Positions 41,479-55,100 of a DNA stretch of 64,000 nt are shown here, piece after piece; positions within the stretch are counted from its first letter, which is position 1; each line of letters begins with the position of its first letter. Location: positions 11,727 to 75,726 of the forward strand of contig NW_013655030.1 in the NCBI RefSeq assembly GCF_000499385.1, given 5' to 3'. A program made the position numbers and the translations under genes. The notes under the pieces were generated by a model. That model was not told where the DNA came from and made no database searches. It saw only the letters and a list, made by a program, of their open reading frames with translations. The DNA comes from Eimeria necatrix (Eukaryota; Apicomplexa; Conoidasida; Eucoccidiorida; Eimeriidae).

Positions 41479-43672
41479 TGTACGTGTCCCCGTTTAAGAG
41501 CTTTCAAAGACCACTCGTGGGTTCGTACAGGTAGATGGCATTGGTAGGTGCGAAGTCAAGTGGCTGCTTCGCTTCTTCTTGTTGTAGCTTGTGATTTAGT
41601 GCACTCTTAGTCGTCGTTATACACAAATTTTCTTGAAAAATTGCAACAACAAACTTGTTGCAAACAGGACCGTTCCCTGACAGTAATGGTAGTACTATCC
41701 CAAGAATGGGCATCTCCAACCTGTTCAAAAGCGCAGCGCCTTCGCTTTTTCTTAGGGAAAGGGTTCTGCTGAACGTGCGAAATGGCTGTCCAAAATCTGG
41801 ATAATTTTATCGCCTTGCAAAGGTGCAAGCGTGGGCTCTGCACCGCCACGGTCTCTTCTGGCCATCGCTCGATAGTATGTACAGAGAGGTCAATTGACTG
41901 TGTGCGCATCGCCAACACTGTGCACAGGTTGTAGGAGTATTTAAAATATCGCTCTTTATGGTGCTACCTCTGTAGCGTTGTTGTAGCCTCGGCACTGTGT
42001 TGCTTCGATGAGGAAGAGCCTTAAGGAACCTCTTTGTGCCGACTATCAGACAACTGGCCAGGAAGGATGTGGCAGTACGATTTGTGTATGTCTTTGCACA
42101 ATTTCTCGGCTCCGGGCAGCCTTAATAGTGCTTTTACGGTTATATTATGCGCCTATCCTTGCTCAACCTCATCGATCCCTGGCAGCTAGCGCATACCATT
42201 TCCTTTGAAATTTTTTTACAAGTTGGTCATTGTTACTGCATTCGACAGCCAGCTTCCATTATTGTGCATTCTCCATGTAGGCGGGACTAGCTTGCCATTC
42301 TCTGCTCGTTAGCCTATTTCCACTCTCACCAACTCTTGCATGTATTGTTGCATGGCTTCTTCGCCATGACTGTCACACGGCCTTTGCGTCTCGTTAAAAA
42401 AAACGAGCTGATTAAGAATAGATTTCGTAGTTTTTTGTCTATGAGAGGTACAAGCTTTGAGAGTTAGGCGAAACACGGCGTAGCGCTCTTTGATGTGAGA
42501 AAATCCAGTCTGTCTTCGCAGGAAGACTTCCGCACTTCGGCTCTTCCTGGGACCACAGTCTTGGATGCCATCTGCTAACACAGCATTGGGTTTTCACGGT
42601 CAAATGAATGCAACGACGTGCGGGTACTGATAGAGTGGGGCAGACTTTCTCTGCTTTCTATGCTGGTTTTCGTTTATTGGAGCTTAACGTCCGTGCTTGG
42701 CAGCAGACGGTCCTTCGATGACCAAGTCGCTGGCTACCGCATTTTCGCGGTTGTTGCCATGACTGCGAATGGAGAGCGCTACATGGTGCCGACTACTTAG
42801 TGCGTTGCCAATGGAAGAGTGTAACCCAAACTGGTTGAAAGGGACGGCAATGCGCTGCTCAGCGGCAACCAACTTTGGCGCATGCCTTTGGAACGCTTGC
42901 GGGGCTGGACGATACACCAGCGCCGCCACTAAACCTCCACAAAGGGGCTGAAAGTAGCTACGGAGAGGCGCAGCATATTCTTTCAGGAGGGCACGCAGGA
43001 TCCCACGGTAGCAGTACAGAACCGCCGGCACGGCGCAGTTTGAACCTTGGAGAGACTGCAGTTGTTTCAGAGCATTTGGAGAACGCGTTGGCATATTTCA
43101 CGGTATTATCCGTGAGGAGTCACTCCCCTTAGAACGGCTTTGCCGTTGGCTCTCTGGTTCAACGCCCTCTCAACAGTGCTAGGCGGAGCTTGAGAGCAAG
43201 CCAAGCTCCGGTACATGTATAGAGGCTTATCCTCGTTTTGATACAAAGAAGGCTCTAAATTCTTCACAAAAAAACGATAACATTTCTCTTATCGAGATTT
43301 AAGCTACTGAAGAAGGGAACGTTTTCCATTCTCTCCCGGTGTGATGAATGTAATAGTAACGTCAGCCCCACACGCTGTTCCATACCATGCTGGAGAGCAC
43401 CCAAACCTAATCCTTTAAAGCCGAATTTCCTTGTACAAAGCAAATATACTCTACGCCCTTGTCTGTATTATTTCAATGTGTACTCTCTCTAGGGGCTGTT
43501 TGCAGAAGATGCTGTAGTGCTTTGCACAACACGAAAAGTCCACCGTACGCGCCTTCTTCCTCGTTTGCATCATGAGATACGCTCTACAATTTAGTCCACA
43601 CATCCTGGGTTTTATTCCCTTGGGAAAGTGCTCTTAGCCCTGCGGCTGGCTTGTTCTCTCGAGGCGGCTTCC
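41479..43672. other. Weak minus-strand frames, no confident gene
   Basis: Two minus frames have somewhat protein-like composition: 42581-42309 (AEVFLRRQTGFSHIKERYAV, ending MQELVRVEIG) and 43094-42684 (VLYCYRGILRALLKEYAAPL). No start, splice or domain supports either. Confidence 0.3.
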
Positions 43673-44869
43673 TCAGGGTCTAATTCGGTAAGTTGGACGA
43701 GATAGCACTCCAACCACCACATGAGAGGCTCGAGAAGAAGAGACTATACTTGATTTTGGTAGCACGGAAGGGAAATATAAGGATATGGTCACTAGACTTG
43801 GCGACTTTCGGGCGGTCCTTAGGAGCAGGCCCCTCTCGATGGATTTCTTTCCTCCCCGTTTCTTAAGTCGTCCCCGGCGAGCATTCCGCGTTTCGTAGGA
43901 AAGGCTACCAGCCCTAAATCGACAGGTGCACCTTTTGAAATACCGAGGAGAAATCCATCCACGGACGTGCAGGCAACGTAGCGCATGCTGTCGCAAAACC
44001 TGCCCCCGAATGCATCGTAGCACAACGCCGAGGGCGCCCACCACACCCTGGCAACAAACAACTGCAACTGCGTTCCCACGGCCTCGCCCACCTGCGCAAA
44101 TCCTGCCGACTCTCCTTGGCGCAGCCGTGACCCCGGTGGCCCCCACGGTTGCTTCACGGACACCTACGGGTCCAAACCACCGTAGTTCCACCCACCTAGA
44201 AAAGGGGAACAGACATATCTGACTATGCCGAGTGCGGCTTGCTGCCCTGCTGTTGTGTTGAAAAGTGGCTAATAAGCCAGAGTTACTTATAGGTCGACAG
44301 CGTGTCAGCACCACGTGGGTCAGAGAGGGAACACCCTCCCTGCCCCACGTAGTGTTGACACGTCGTCGACCTGCCTCCTTGGCTCTACAGTGGCAAATAA
44401 TATCTGCGACGTTCCGCAACTCAGAATAACAATTTGACCAAAATGCTGTAGCCCTTCCGCTAGAAGCCGTCCACCCCACCCTAGAGATGGCTGTCCACAA
44501 TTATCCAGAGCCTCCAAGCAGCTGTGCACCCTGTGCTTATGGCTCCAAATTGAGCCAAATTGAATAAGACTTGGTACCTGAAATATCTAGCACGCTAATT
44601 GCCTCTTGATGCGCTCCTTGTTATACTGAAAGGCGCGTAAAGCGTTGACTGTCTCGGCGGCATGCGCAGTTTGAACGGATTCTTCCTGAAGCACGTACAC
44701 TAGTCTGCCGTGTTGCTGGTTTATATTCAGTAGCAAGCACAACAACTTCAGGTACCTCTCAAACCAACGCAACTTTTGAGTTGCTCACTGCTGTTGTGCC
44801 GCGGAGAGCGCCACCATACGTCCATCTATGCTACAGTTCGAGAACGAGCAGCAGGCTGAGCTCCTATGG
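43673..44869. other. Unassigned stretch downstream of the SCYL1-like gene
   Basis: A 275-codon minus frame (44500-43673) is open but Arg/Ser/Val-biased, without a recognisable domain. A short minus piece at 44780-44590 (LRWFERYLKLLCLLLNINQQ, HGRLVYVLQEESVQTAHAAE, TVNALRAFQYNKERIKRQL) looks more like a true exon, preceded by CAAAAG as a possible acceptor. Whether it belongs to a further downstream gene is not clear. Confidence 0.3.
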
Positions 44870-47800
44870 TCAAAAACCCCGCTGGGCTGCCTCTCTTTCC
44901 ACAGAAGCAAAAAAATCGTCTGCTGAGAGGCAATCTCCCGCATCACCTGCTTTTAGAGCGGTGGCTGAATTGCGGGGCTTCCTCTTTGCCTCTAAGCTCG
45001 TTGCACCTGTGCCCTCACTCCCTGCCAATTCCGGTGGTGCGGCTCCTCCCTGGAGACGCATACCGGCTTTAGAGCTTTTACTACGGTGTGAGTTGTTTGG
45101 CAAGTTAGGAAATGATCTGAATGGCTCGCCGGTGTTACTTGGATTCACAGATGCGCCAGGATGCACGCGAGGCGCCTTGCTCTCGGTTGAGCTGGCCTGG
45201 ACTTTTTGGACCACTGCGTTACTCTCAAGTCTGGAAACGACGCCCCTGGTGCCGTCGCTTCCGCCAGAACTTCGAGAATAACTCAGTGTTTCGAAATCTG
45301 GTGTGGTCTCCCATATATCTGCAGGAATATCTGTGTCGTCACCTGAGGCGTCGGTCACAACTTCTCTTAACAGCAATATCGGTAACCAGCCACGTTTTCT
45401 AGTGTTCGTACAAATAATTCACAAGAGAGCAAACGAATGGACATTAGAAGTTGCACCTTTCCAGCGGTCAGCGAGTAAAAAAGCTCAGAAACGACAGGGA
45501 CTCCAGACTTGGTGACTAAGTGACGACAATAACTGTCCGCACCCCATGAGTTGATAGGCTCGCGTGCATCTTTAAACTCATCAGTTGACCGGCTGGGAGG
45601 CGCACTAGAGTACGGAGCTTCAGGTGCCTGAGGAGGATGTGCAGAAGTACGAAGGGAGTTGCTGCCAGCTTCTGTAGGCACGTTGCCTGCGCTGTTCTGG
45701 CAGGGGCCGCCGTTGTCCCTGTTCTTGTGGAGGACACTCTGTGTCGAATCGCCCCCACGTTTGCTGAATCCTGCAAAAGAGCGCGACCAACTGAAGTTTA
45801 TACCATCCACTATGAACAACCGTTAGTTTCTACCGAGTAGAATTAAGATCGCGTCATTAAGCTCCAGACTGCCCAAGCCGCATCTGCATACCTAGTACGA
45901 CCCCAAGGCTCTTAACTGTCGTTAGCCAACCGTCCGCAGATTTGCAATTATCTCTGTCGTGCCGGAATGGCTGCTCTGCCTCTGAACAATCGCAACTTGC
46001 CCACACGCCATGACATTTCTGGTATGTCGCAGCAAACAAATCCAACGCAGCCAAACAACTAGGTAAGCAACAAGAAAATCAGTCGGTATTTACCCGCTTG
46101 CGTTAAGTGTAGCGATGGTTGCTGCTTCTCTTCCGCCCTCGCTTTTGCTGCGTCTGTGAGGGCATGTATACAAACCGGCGCTGCAGCTACAACAGCCGGC
46201 GAGGGCGACAAGAAACACGCAGGCGCGACAGCAAGCAGAGTCACCAAGCCTGCCAAGGGTAGAAATTGGGAGCAGTAAACACATGCCTGCAAAAAACGTC
46301 ATAGAAGAATAAGAAAGAATGCCCAGTTGAAGAGTCTCAGCAGTGGTTCACTCCTCGGCGGTTTCACCAAAATGCAACCTGCCGATTATGTATGTGGCTC
46401 TGATGCTTAGGAAAAAGCGGGTCTTACCTCCAACCCAGCGAGTCGGACACTATCTTCGGGATCTCGAAGAGATGTAGAAAGGATATCCACTAGCAAACTA
46501 GGATGCCCACGTGCCCCGCGGTCATGCATATTGGTTGCAGCCGCAGCCGCAGCGCCGACAGCCTCAAGCCGAACTCCCCCTGCAGCGTCTCGCAGGCGTT
46601 GTTCAAGCAGAACAAATACAGAGGAGGTCTGCAGCACCGGAAAATCCAAAAAGGCAAGCCGTCGCCTTGGCGGCGCATTGATGGTTTTGTCCCGGGAGCA
46701 ACTAGCAAGCACCAGCTGGTCTACTGTTGGTTTGTTTTTCTTCTTGTCGGTAAGTCTCAGTAAACCACCTACCTGCGAAGCATCACGCGGCAAGCGCGAT
46801 ACATAGAGAGACAATATCCGTGCAGTGAATGCCCTTATAGGGGGAGCGGAATCTTCAAGGCCAACAATTAGGGGCTCCCAAGTTCGCCCAAAAAAAGAGT
46901 CAGGTAGCAAACTCTGCACTGCAGGTAGCTGTGATAGCAGAGTGAATCTGATGCAACACAAAGACACAGGCTTTGAGCGACTGATGAGGCAAACTGGCCC
47001 TTCAAAAGCCACACTGAACATGCAGACTGACCGAATAGCTCTGTCTGAGCTGTCGAATGCATGCGCCAGAACTTCTGAGAAGAGCTGTAATGGTAATGCG
47101 GCATCGTCATCCGTGGAGCTGCTGCTTTTGCAGGTTTGCAAGCATCCTAAAGTCGACAGAGGTGTAACCATAGACATGATGCACTTAAGAATGCTGCAGT
47201 GATATGCTGATGCACTGCTGTTCATGAGCAACAGCGCCAATTCAGGAAGCAGCAAATGCAAGGCCAAGCCAGAAGATATCTGCTGCTGATGGAGGGCTGT
47301 AGGCAACTGCTGCTCAAAAAAAGCTTCCTTGTCCACATGGGTCTTGACGGGAAACGTCCGGATAAACGTCAGAAATTGGCAACAAGCATCGCCTAGCACA
47401 CAGCACTCAGGCATCGGAATGGGCGACTTGCCTCCAACACCATTCTGTGCCAGAAAACAAACCAGCAAGAACTTGTCATCAGTACGAACATCATTCTGCA
47501 AATTAACAAGGAATTTCAAAACCGTTGTTTCGTTCGGCAGTGCAGCAGCTACGTTCATAAACGGCACGCCCCATGAAACTGGTGCTAACAGGTGCACAAA
47601 ATATCGAGATCTTATGAAAATGCGACCAAACTGCTGTCGTTTATCTTGCTACTTTATGGCAACCGTATACATTGGCACAAACTCGCAAATAGCCAGAAAT
47701 GTGAAATCATAGAGCGCGTGCCTGCGAAACATGCGTCTCCTCCATCAATCAGTTTGGAGAGTGGCGTTGCGCCGCCCCGTGAGTCAAGTATCTTCTGCAT

Positions 47801-49294
47801 CAGCCGTTGTAAAGGAGGCTCCAGTCCATGCATTGCTTTGCGGAAAGATGTATCATTAATGCCCAGAGAAACACCGCATGAATTTCCACAAGTGCCACTA
47901 CGCCGCAGAAGGCGAGCTGAATTATAGGGATCCCGGTGAATGTCTTGCCACCAGGCAAACAATGAGCACAGCCCCCACCTAAGGAACGCAATACAGGACA
48001 GCATACGCAGTAAGGCCATCAGTTGACTGTTCTTGATCGAGAGTGCAGCGCAGTCGCTGTTCAGCGAAGGCTTACTTTGGCAGATGTTTCTCAACAGTAC
48101 CAACAGCCACGAAGACGCAAACGTGCATACCACAAGTGCTCCAGCAAGGCTCTGTTACATGTCATGCATCATTGCCTCCTGTGAGCGTGATGCACCGTGA
48201 TGCAACTTTTCAATCCTGACCTGTCAAGAATGTCGGGCCGAGATCCTGATGAAGGCCTTGGTGGTTCCCATCCCTGAGATGCGCTGGCGCTGGAAAGAAC
48301 TTCCGTGTAGAAGCTTGGCCAACTTACCTCCTCGAAAGGGCGTGTCAGTACAAACGAGCTTAGCTTCCACTTCCCTAAAGATAAAACAAAAGCTTACATA
48401 TTCAGTACTTACTCTAGCGTCAAGGTCCAGTTCTGTCACTACACGAATAAGAAAATTCTAGACACTGATGAAACATTGACCCTATTCTGGAATTTTTCGG
48501 GCCAATGAAACACTGGATCGTACCTTGTCGCCTCGTAATGGGTTCCCCTGTTATTTTCAAGTCTTACCATGCGGAGTGACGAATACAGAAAAGGGGGAAA
48601 CCTCTCCGTGGGCAAGCTTGCACTGGTCGTTCAGGAAGGAGAGGCCTTCTGCTAACTCGAGAAGGTTCCACAATGATTTCCATGCCAACTCAGCTGCAGC
48701 GGCGGCTGCAGCCTCTGCCTTACGTGTAGAGTCTGACAGTGTACCAATGATGCCACTGGGAGGGTCACTTGTTTGCTGACTTGTTTGCTGATGCGGTAGT
48801 GATGATGGGCGTTTAGCAGCTAAGTCTTGCTGCTGCTTTCGCAGCTGGATCAGATGCGCAACGTGGACAAGGGAAAAACAGCATTCCGTCACTATGTAAA
48901 GGGCATTGTTTGTTTCATAAGTGCCGAGCACCTTGAGTAGGTTGGGGTGAAGCAGTGTCTTGCATTTCGCGAGATGGTTTCTCGCCTGGTCGAATGCGCG
49001 CTGGGACACTGATCCGCTGACTCTGGAGAGGGGCGACTGCTGTTTGTCACGCTTCAGCGCAAATATAGACACCTGAGCCGCGCTACCAGGATTAAGCAAG
49101 GCATCCAAAATAGGGCGCTGCCCACTGGCGCCATCTACAGCACTATTGGGAGCAAGCTTTGTGCTGGTGGCAGAAAGCTGTACAAATCCACCAGGAAGCT
49201 CGAAGCTATAAGGTACCGCAGATCCCAGTGTATAGGGGAAGTTGGCGGGCAGATCCCCCCACGACGAGATGCTTTTCCACAGAGACTGCAGCAT
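44870..49294 (-). CDS. SCYL1: SCYL1/Scy1-type pseudokinase with HEAT-like repeats, multi-exon
   Basis: The first exon (49294 to about 48575) starts MLQSLWKSISSWGD and gives YSFELPGGFVQLS, VSIFALKRDK, RNHLAKCKTLLHPNLLKVLG, ALYIVTECCFSL, LWNLLELAEGLSFLNDQCKL and AHGEVSPFSVFVTPHG. This follows the SCYL1 kinase-like domain ('fpfel.p', 'vSIF', 'K.LRHPNIL', 'lyvvTE', 'LsFL..dc.liH.nV...aVFv...GeWKL'). The next exon (about 48373-48329) reads KWKLSSFVLTRPFEE. The HRD and DFG motifs are replaced by HGE and SSF, so it is a pseudokinase. The long exon 47597-46407 supplies HEAT-like helices: FLVNLQNDVRTDDKFLL; TWEPLIVGLEDSAPPIRAFT; LEQRLRDAAGGVRLEAVGAA; LVDILSTSLRDPEDSVRLAG. More pieces follow at 46.3-45.9 kb and a polar tail at 45.8-44.87 kb ending SADDFFASVEREAAQRGF. 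SCYL1 binds COPI and acts in Golgi-to-ER traffic. The exon list for 48.3-47.6 kb is incomplete. Confidence 0.75.
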
Positions 49295-49545
49295 CGCCCC
49301 TGCTGCAGGTGATGGAGCGCCCGCAGTAATGGGACAGCCTCCAGCTCCGTGGAGCAGCCTTCCTGCAGCGATCCTATGGTGAACGCAAACAAAATATCAT
49401 GTATCTCGATCGATCTGCACGCCGCACGATGCGACATTCGAACAAGCTCACTGTCTGCCTCGTGAATCATACACAGTGATACTGCTGCTGAGGGGCCCCC
49501 AGGGGCCCCCTCGGTAGCCAGGGGCCAGGAGTTGACAGGCCGCAC

Positions 49546-52172
49546 TCATGTTCAGCCGAAATTTCTGGAAAAAAAAGGAAGTCCAGGTCAATAATTGACG
49601 CCAGCGGGGAAAGTTTGGTATTTCATCATATGATAGCGGCCCCTAACATCCCTGGAAAGACGAGAAGCCATTTTACAGACTGCAGTGGCTTACTATTCTC
49701 GCAAAAACAAGCTACGTAGGAGCAACATGGCTTATATATGTTACGAAGAATCTCTCTGTGACGCACAAGCAATCACCTCCTTTATCTTTTGTGGCACCAA
49801 CGAAGGCGTTTAGTTGTGTGGTACGACTTTTGACAAGAATGTCACCCAGCTCGGCGGAGGCTCCCGCCTTTCGGATTACATTGCATGATGCATTGAAGAC
49901 GCAACTACAAACTGCCTAAGCAAATTAGGGACCTGTAAACAAACTAGAGGCAATGGGAACGACATTTTAGAATCTCACGCAGCCGTCGGTTGTCCACCTA
50001 CTGGAGCCACGTAAAGCCCAGGCCCAAGCCCCCTGCACAGGATGCAACTGGACAAGCTAGCATGAAGCAAGAAAGAGCCTCTTTATTAGCTAATGGATGA
50101 ACGGGCCTGATTTGTTCCTATATGTGTGCTCTCACTATCATGACTGAGAAGCCTGTTGCACGTTCAAGAGTCAGGAACATGCGCAAAGTTGCTAACTATC
50201 AGGATCAGGTATTAGACGCCGTTACTATTGTTTGTGACAACTAACTCCCGTGTATCCAACCAACTCCAGTGATGCTATGGGGGGCCGAGTAGTTCTCTGC
50301 GCTTGATCTTGAAGTGGGCTTTCACCGAATTCGCACGGCTAACGAAACGTTGCATAACACTGCACTTCGCCCAATCTTGGGGCTTTTCGAGTACAAGGTT
50401 GTGCAGCTTCAGCGGTTCCCCTGCTGCCTTTGAAGCTAGTACTTACACTCATCTACAACCTTTGCTTGGCTAGGCTATCACTGCCCAGCTTGACGACGCC
50501 TTGATGTCCAGCTCAGGTCTTCCCTTATATGTTAAACTTCTGAAGAAGGTGCTTAGCATCTTCGTCAAACATCGACTATATCTCAAGTCCTGCAAGCTCA
50601 TCTTTGCTAAACAGAAGCTCACCTCGGCTACATAATCAGCTCTAAGGGTAGAAAGCCTGTCGCCGACAGGCAACACGTTATTGGGGCGTGGCCAGCGCCG
50701 CTGCCTAAACACACACGCTTACACCAACTTCCCCTTACTATGAGCAACTTCCGCATGTTCATGGGTCCCGACTGTGCGGGCGCTGCTCGTCCGGCTGGCC
50801 GCATTTTTCTAGATAATACGTCGCGCTAAATACGCTACGACGATCAAGCAGGAAGCCTGTTACTGCAGCCGCCATCCTTACCTTAGGCGGGAATCTCCTA
50901 ACGGGCTTCTCCAGGTGGTAATCTAGGCGGATACACTACTCCTTCAGCCTCAGATGCAGCATGCAAAAAATTAATTGATTTACTAGATCTATTTTGGGAT
51001 CCCCTTGCAGTCTTTTCAGTCGTGCAATGTGGCTTCCCCTGTCCATACCTCGCCTGTAGGGCGGGGTCTGTTGTGCCCCATTAGTCAAACCAATGCACCG
51101 ACCAAGAACTTTTCCAGTTACAACAGTGCATTGTAGACTTTCCGTCACGCTACATCAGCTTTCGTTGGTAAAATTTGTGTCAGCCTTCACACTAAACAGC
51201 GTACTAAGGCATATGTGCTGAAAACCTAATCTTTTTTTGTTGTCCTATACCCGCAGAAGCCCGCCCAGATCTCTGCCAATGTGAACGCTCCTCTTCCAGT
51301 TCTGCAGATCTGACCTGACATGGCAGTAAAAGGCGCCTAAATTTTGCTCTTTTTAGGACAGCGCTTCGGTTCCCTGGAAGGCTGGTGATAGTCTCCAAAG
51401 CTGCTGCAGCTCCAAATCAGCGCCATGTGGGTCAAAAGAACACTAACGTTACGGTGATGGAATCAAGCTCTGCATCTGGAACAAATGAAGCAGTAAGATT
51501 AACGAGTCATGAAGACGCAGTGCAACCATTGCCGCGTTCCAGAATCGGTAGAAGCAGGCGCCACTGTCAACTATTATAATGTGCACGAAGCATCTGGAGG
51601 AAGTGGTGTTATTGTTTTGATCCGTCATTACGGAAGTTCCGCTTCTACCAAAAGTAGTCAAGGAGCCAACGACCACCCCACATCAGGCAACGACTTGCGT
51701 GATTTTGGAAGGTAAATCCTTGTGGCATTCAACCAGAATTCTTCCTTCTCCACATTTTTCACGCTGTGAGAATTAGAATTTGCACATGCGTGCATCTTTC
51801 AATGCACTTTGCTAAGGGGGCCATGGGCCACTAGCCTTGAACAACCCCACCATGAGTGGGTCCCCTCCCAGAGCTGCTACCAGCGATATTCCTCGAAACG
51901 ATCTGAACAGGAAATTCCGGAAATATATTTTCGTTGAGCCGATGCTTCTGCGAACTTATTATGCACTGCACTCCAGAGTAACGGCAGAATCATCACGTCC
52001 GTGTCTCCTTGCCTTGAAATGACGTACGCGTCGGCATACAATGGATGGCTTTCTGAACTTACACATAGTGGGATTCGATGTAAGGAGGAAATTGAAATTG
52101 TTCAAGGTCGAGAGTCGCCCATGGAATGACGACGCGATGCTTGCACAGTGCATTTTCCTCTGCTAGACCGAA
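49546..52172. other. Intergenic between divergent SCYL1-like and RAD5-like genes
   Basis: About 2.6 kb with only short frames. One minus frame (50712-50470: RADYVAEVSFCLAKMSLQDL, SRCLTKMLSTFFRSLTYKGR) has protein-like composition but no supporting splice. Probably two promoters and leaders. Confidence 0.5.
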
Positions 52173-55100
52173 TTGTGTCACAAGGTTCCATCTGCAATGC
52201 GACACCCGCACTTAGATGGAGGGCAATCGCCAGTCCAGAATGACAAGGCGGCGTGTTTCTCCGCTCTTGTACGATGTAGTGTCGAGGAGGCAGAACAATG
52301 GCTCTCTCGCAGCTGCGGCTCCATGGAAGCAGCTTTGGATGAATATCTCACCAGACAGAGATCTTTGAAGCGACAGAAGGCATCTTCAGACTCACCACGC
52401 CCAGAGGGCCTCCCAGAGTTTGCGTCGCGAAGAGATGAACATATCACCCAGAATCAATTAAAGGCCGGGACGCCGAAAGCTGAAGCCTTTAGTAAGAGAA
52501 ATATGAACTCGGCTTTGAGAAACGGAGCTGCATCAAGTCCTGAAGCAGCTACTCGAAGCCAAGTAGTTGTGATAGACCTAGCCAATGAAACGGAAGATGA
52601 GGATGCAACAGCAGCTGATGAACCTCTCAGATGCAGTCCGAGCGCCTCGCCTGGTGAGGTACTTTTTTGAGCGAGATGCCGTGGGAAATGGAAAGGAATA
52701 AGAATAAAATAGATTTGCTGTTCGCTGACTCAGTGTTAATGATATGCATGAGACTATTGGTAGGTATTTTTGGCCCGCTGCGCCTAAAGTGCACAATTTG
52801 TTGATGTTCTCCCTGCGCAGGCAAGTCGGAGAGGAAAAACTACGACATTGCTAACTTGGCACCGTCTGTTTCCTTCAATGAGCATCTCGCCCCTGATGTT
52901 AACAGTCTTCCTAGCGATTTTTCGTTCTTTTTGGGGGAATGTGTGGCGAGCGGCACAGTCACGAGTGGCACAATCAGCAAGCTGAGCCTCACAGTGAGCC
53001 CTTGGATCGTTTAACAGATTTTCCTTCCCACACATGCATATTGAAGCAGAAGTTTCTCTTCACTCTTCGCAGTGATGGCAGCAAACTGAAGAGACCAACA
53101 ACGGCTCCACTCGATTATTATTTGGGCTGAACAAGACAGGCAGCATGCCGATGCTCTTTTGTGTCAGGACCCCTTGAGTTTGATGGTGGAGATGCGACTG
53201 CCACATACACAAAAAGTGGGGGCGCAACAAGCCTTCCGCAAGGTCAAAGCATCGAATAGAGGCTACAGAATTGTATATATACACCTTGACGACCCGGTCC
53301 TCCTGGAACACCAGAAACATCTGGTACAGCCGGAACTCCGCGCTCGAGACCCCCGGGTGTACCCACACACGGGAGCCCTTCCATCAGATGCATTGCAGGG
53401 ACTTACAGGAGGATCAGGCTCTCGGGTATGTAGCCCGCTTGTGGGGCTAGATTTTCATAATCTGTTGTCTAGTATATCTGAGCAGACGACTTTCCTGCGC
53501 CTTCTGATCGACGGGCGGGAGGCTGCACGTTTTGACCGAGAAGTGGCCAGCTCCTTGGCCGCTTTGTTATTAGTGGGAGCCGTAAAAGTAAGGCTGTAAT
53601 GCCACTGCATATGCTGGCCTGTGCTGTTGTTCCTTCTGTAAATTCCGTTTATCATCAGTACATATGGGGACAGGAGACACTGGTTAACTGTTGACCTGTT
53701 TGTGGGACCCTTCAGGCCAATGTGTGCTGGCTGCCAGACAGACTTCCTCCCCGCCGCCTCGCAGTTAACAGCAGTATTGCTGTTCGAATGACTGTGCAGA
53801 TGACCGTGCAGGCACTACGTCTGAGTGCGCTTATGCAAAGGTACTAATGGCTGTAGATTCCATCTTCCTGGCTATAGAGGCCTCCCATTGCACTTCGTAG
53901 TTCGCAGGAGCCTCTCGTGTACACATCTTCAGTTAAGCTCATCGCTTAGTCTTCAGTGGAGGAATAAGGTGGCTTTGTCACGTTTCTGTTCTCTCGGCGC
54001 AGAGGAGATTCATGCCTAAATCAAGTTCTCTTCCCAGCTCTTATGGGACAGGCACTTTCGGCACTCATACGACTTGTGGACTTGCAGCCTGTAGGCGCCT
54101 CTCCAACACCTCGAGAAAATGAAACAAAGGCAACTGTTGGTCCTACCGAAGACATGAAGCTCAGCGCGATTCTGGGAGATATCAGAGCACGCAGGAGAAC
54201 CCGAGAACCTTGCCAAGGCGAAAGCGACACAGAAGAAGCAACAGAAAGCTGTATGGAAAATACCTCCTATGCAGCTGCGCAGGCGGAAGAGGGATGCGAG
54301 CAGAGCCATCAGGGCATCATGCTTGACAGTGATGACGATGAAGCTGCGGAGAAAAGCGGTGTCCTCTGCCAGTTGGTTTTGGGAGAGGGGGCCGTGGAAG
54401 ATCACAAGCACCGTGAGAGAAAGCGTATACCCTGTCTGGGTGCTCTGTACCCTCCAGCGAGTGTTTTTGTTTCCCGTCTTCGCCCATATCAAGCCCAGGG
54501 CCTTTGGTGGATGCTGCGGTGCGAATCTGAGCAAAGCATCGACCTGGAAGATTCACAGGAAGAGCTTGACCCTCTGTGGAGGAAGTACATCCTTCCTTCC
54601 CGTACCGCCCATCAGCTTGCCGATGACTCAGTACAATGTGACCACCCGTTGCCCATGGTAACTACACGGCTCTCGAAAACTGCGGCTGTGTTCGTTCCGC
54701 GGTATCTTTACGTGAACACAAGCTCAGGCCTTGTTTCAATAGAGAAACCCAACACGACGGGTCGAGTGAAAGGTGGTATCCTAGCTGATTGCATGGGCTT
54801 AGGAAAGACTGTGCAGGTCCTTGCCCTCATTGCCGTCAGCTTGTTTCAAGAGAGAGACCCTAGGGGTGCTGCTGCATGGTTAGCAACATCAACATGCAAT
54901 GCACGTGAAGAGGAAAGGCCGTCTTCGAAATCAGGCCATGCAAATCCCGTGAGAAGCCCAATTGAGCCCTCAGAAATTCAAACTGCGGGATCAGATACAT
55001 CTCCAGCGTCGCCGCCTTTAGTGTGCAACGACTCCTTGGTCACTCCATCACCGGTCTCTGTAAGTTCTGACGGAGACATTGGAGGCAACAGTACAGATGA

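Noticed and set aside
43926..44222. A Thr/Pro-rich plus-strand protein
   Set aside because: Composition follows antisense GC skew, there is no start context or domain, and the opposite strand is also open; neither is convincing.
53159..53599. A separate 146-codon gene starting at the ATG at 53159
   Set aside because: Its C-terminal half is the HIRAN-type element of the RAD5-like gene, and flanking splice sites join it to exons on both sides.
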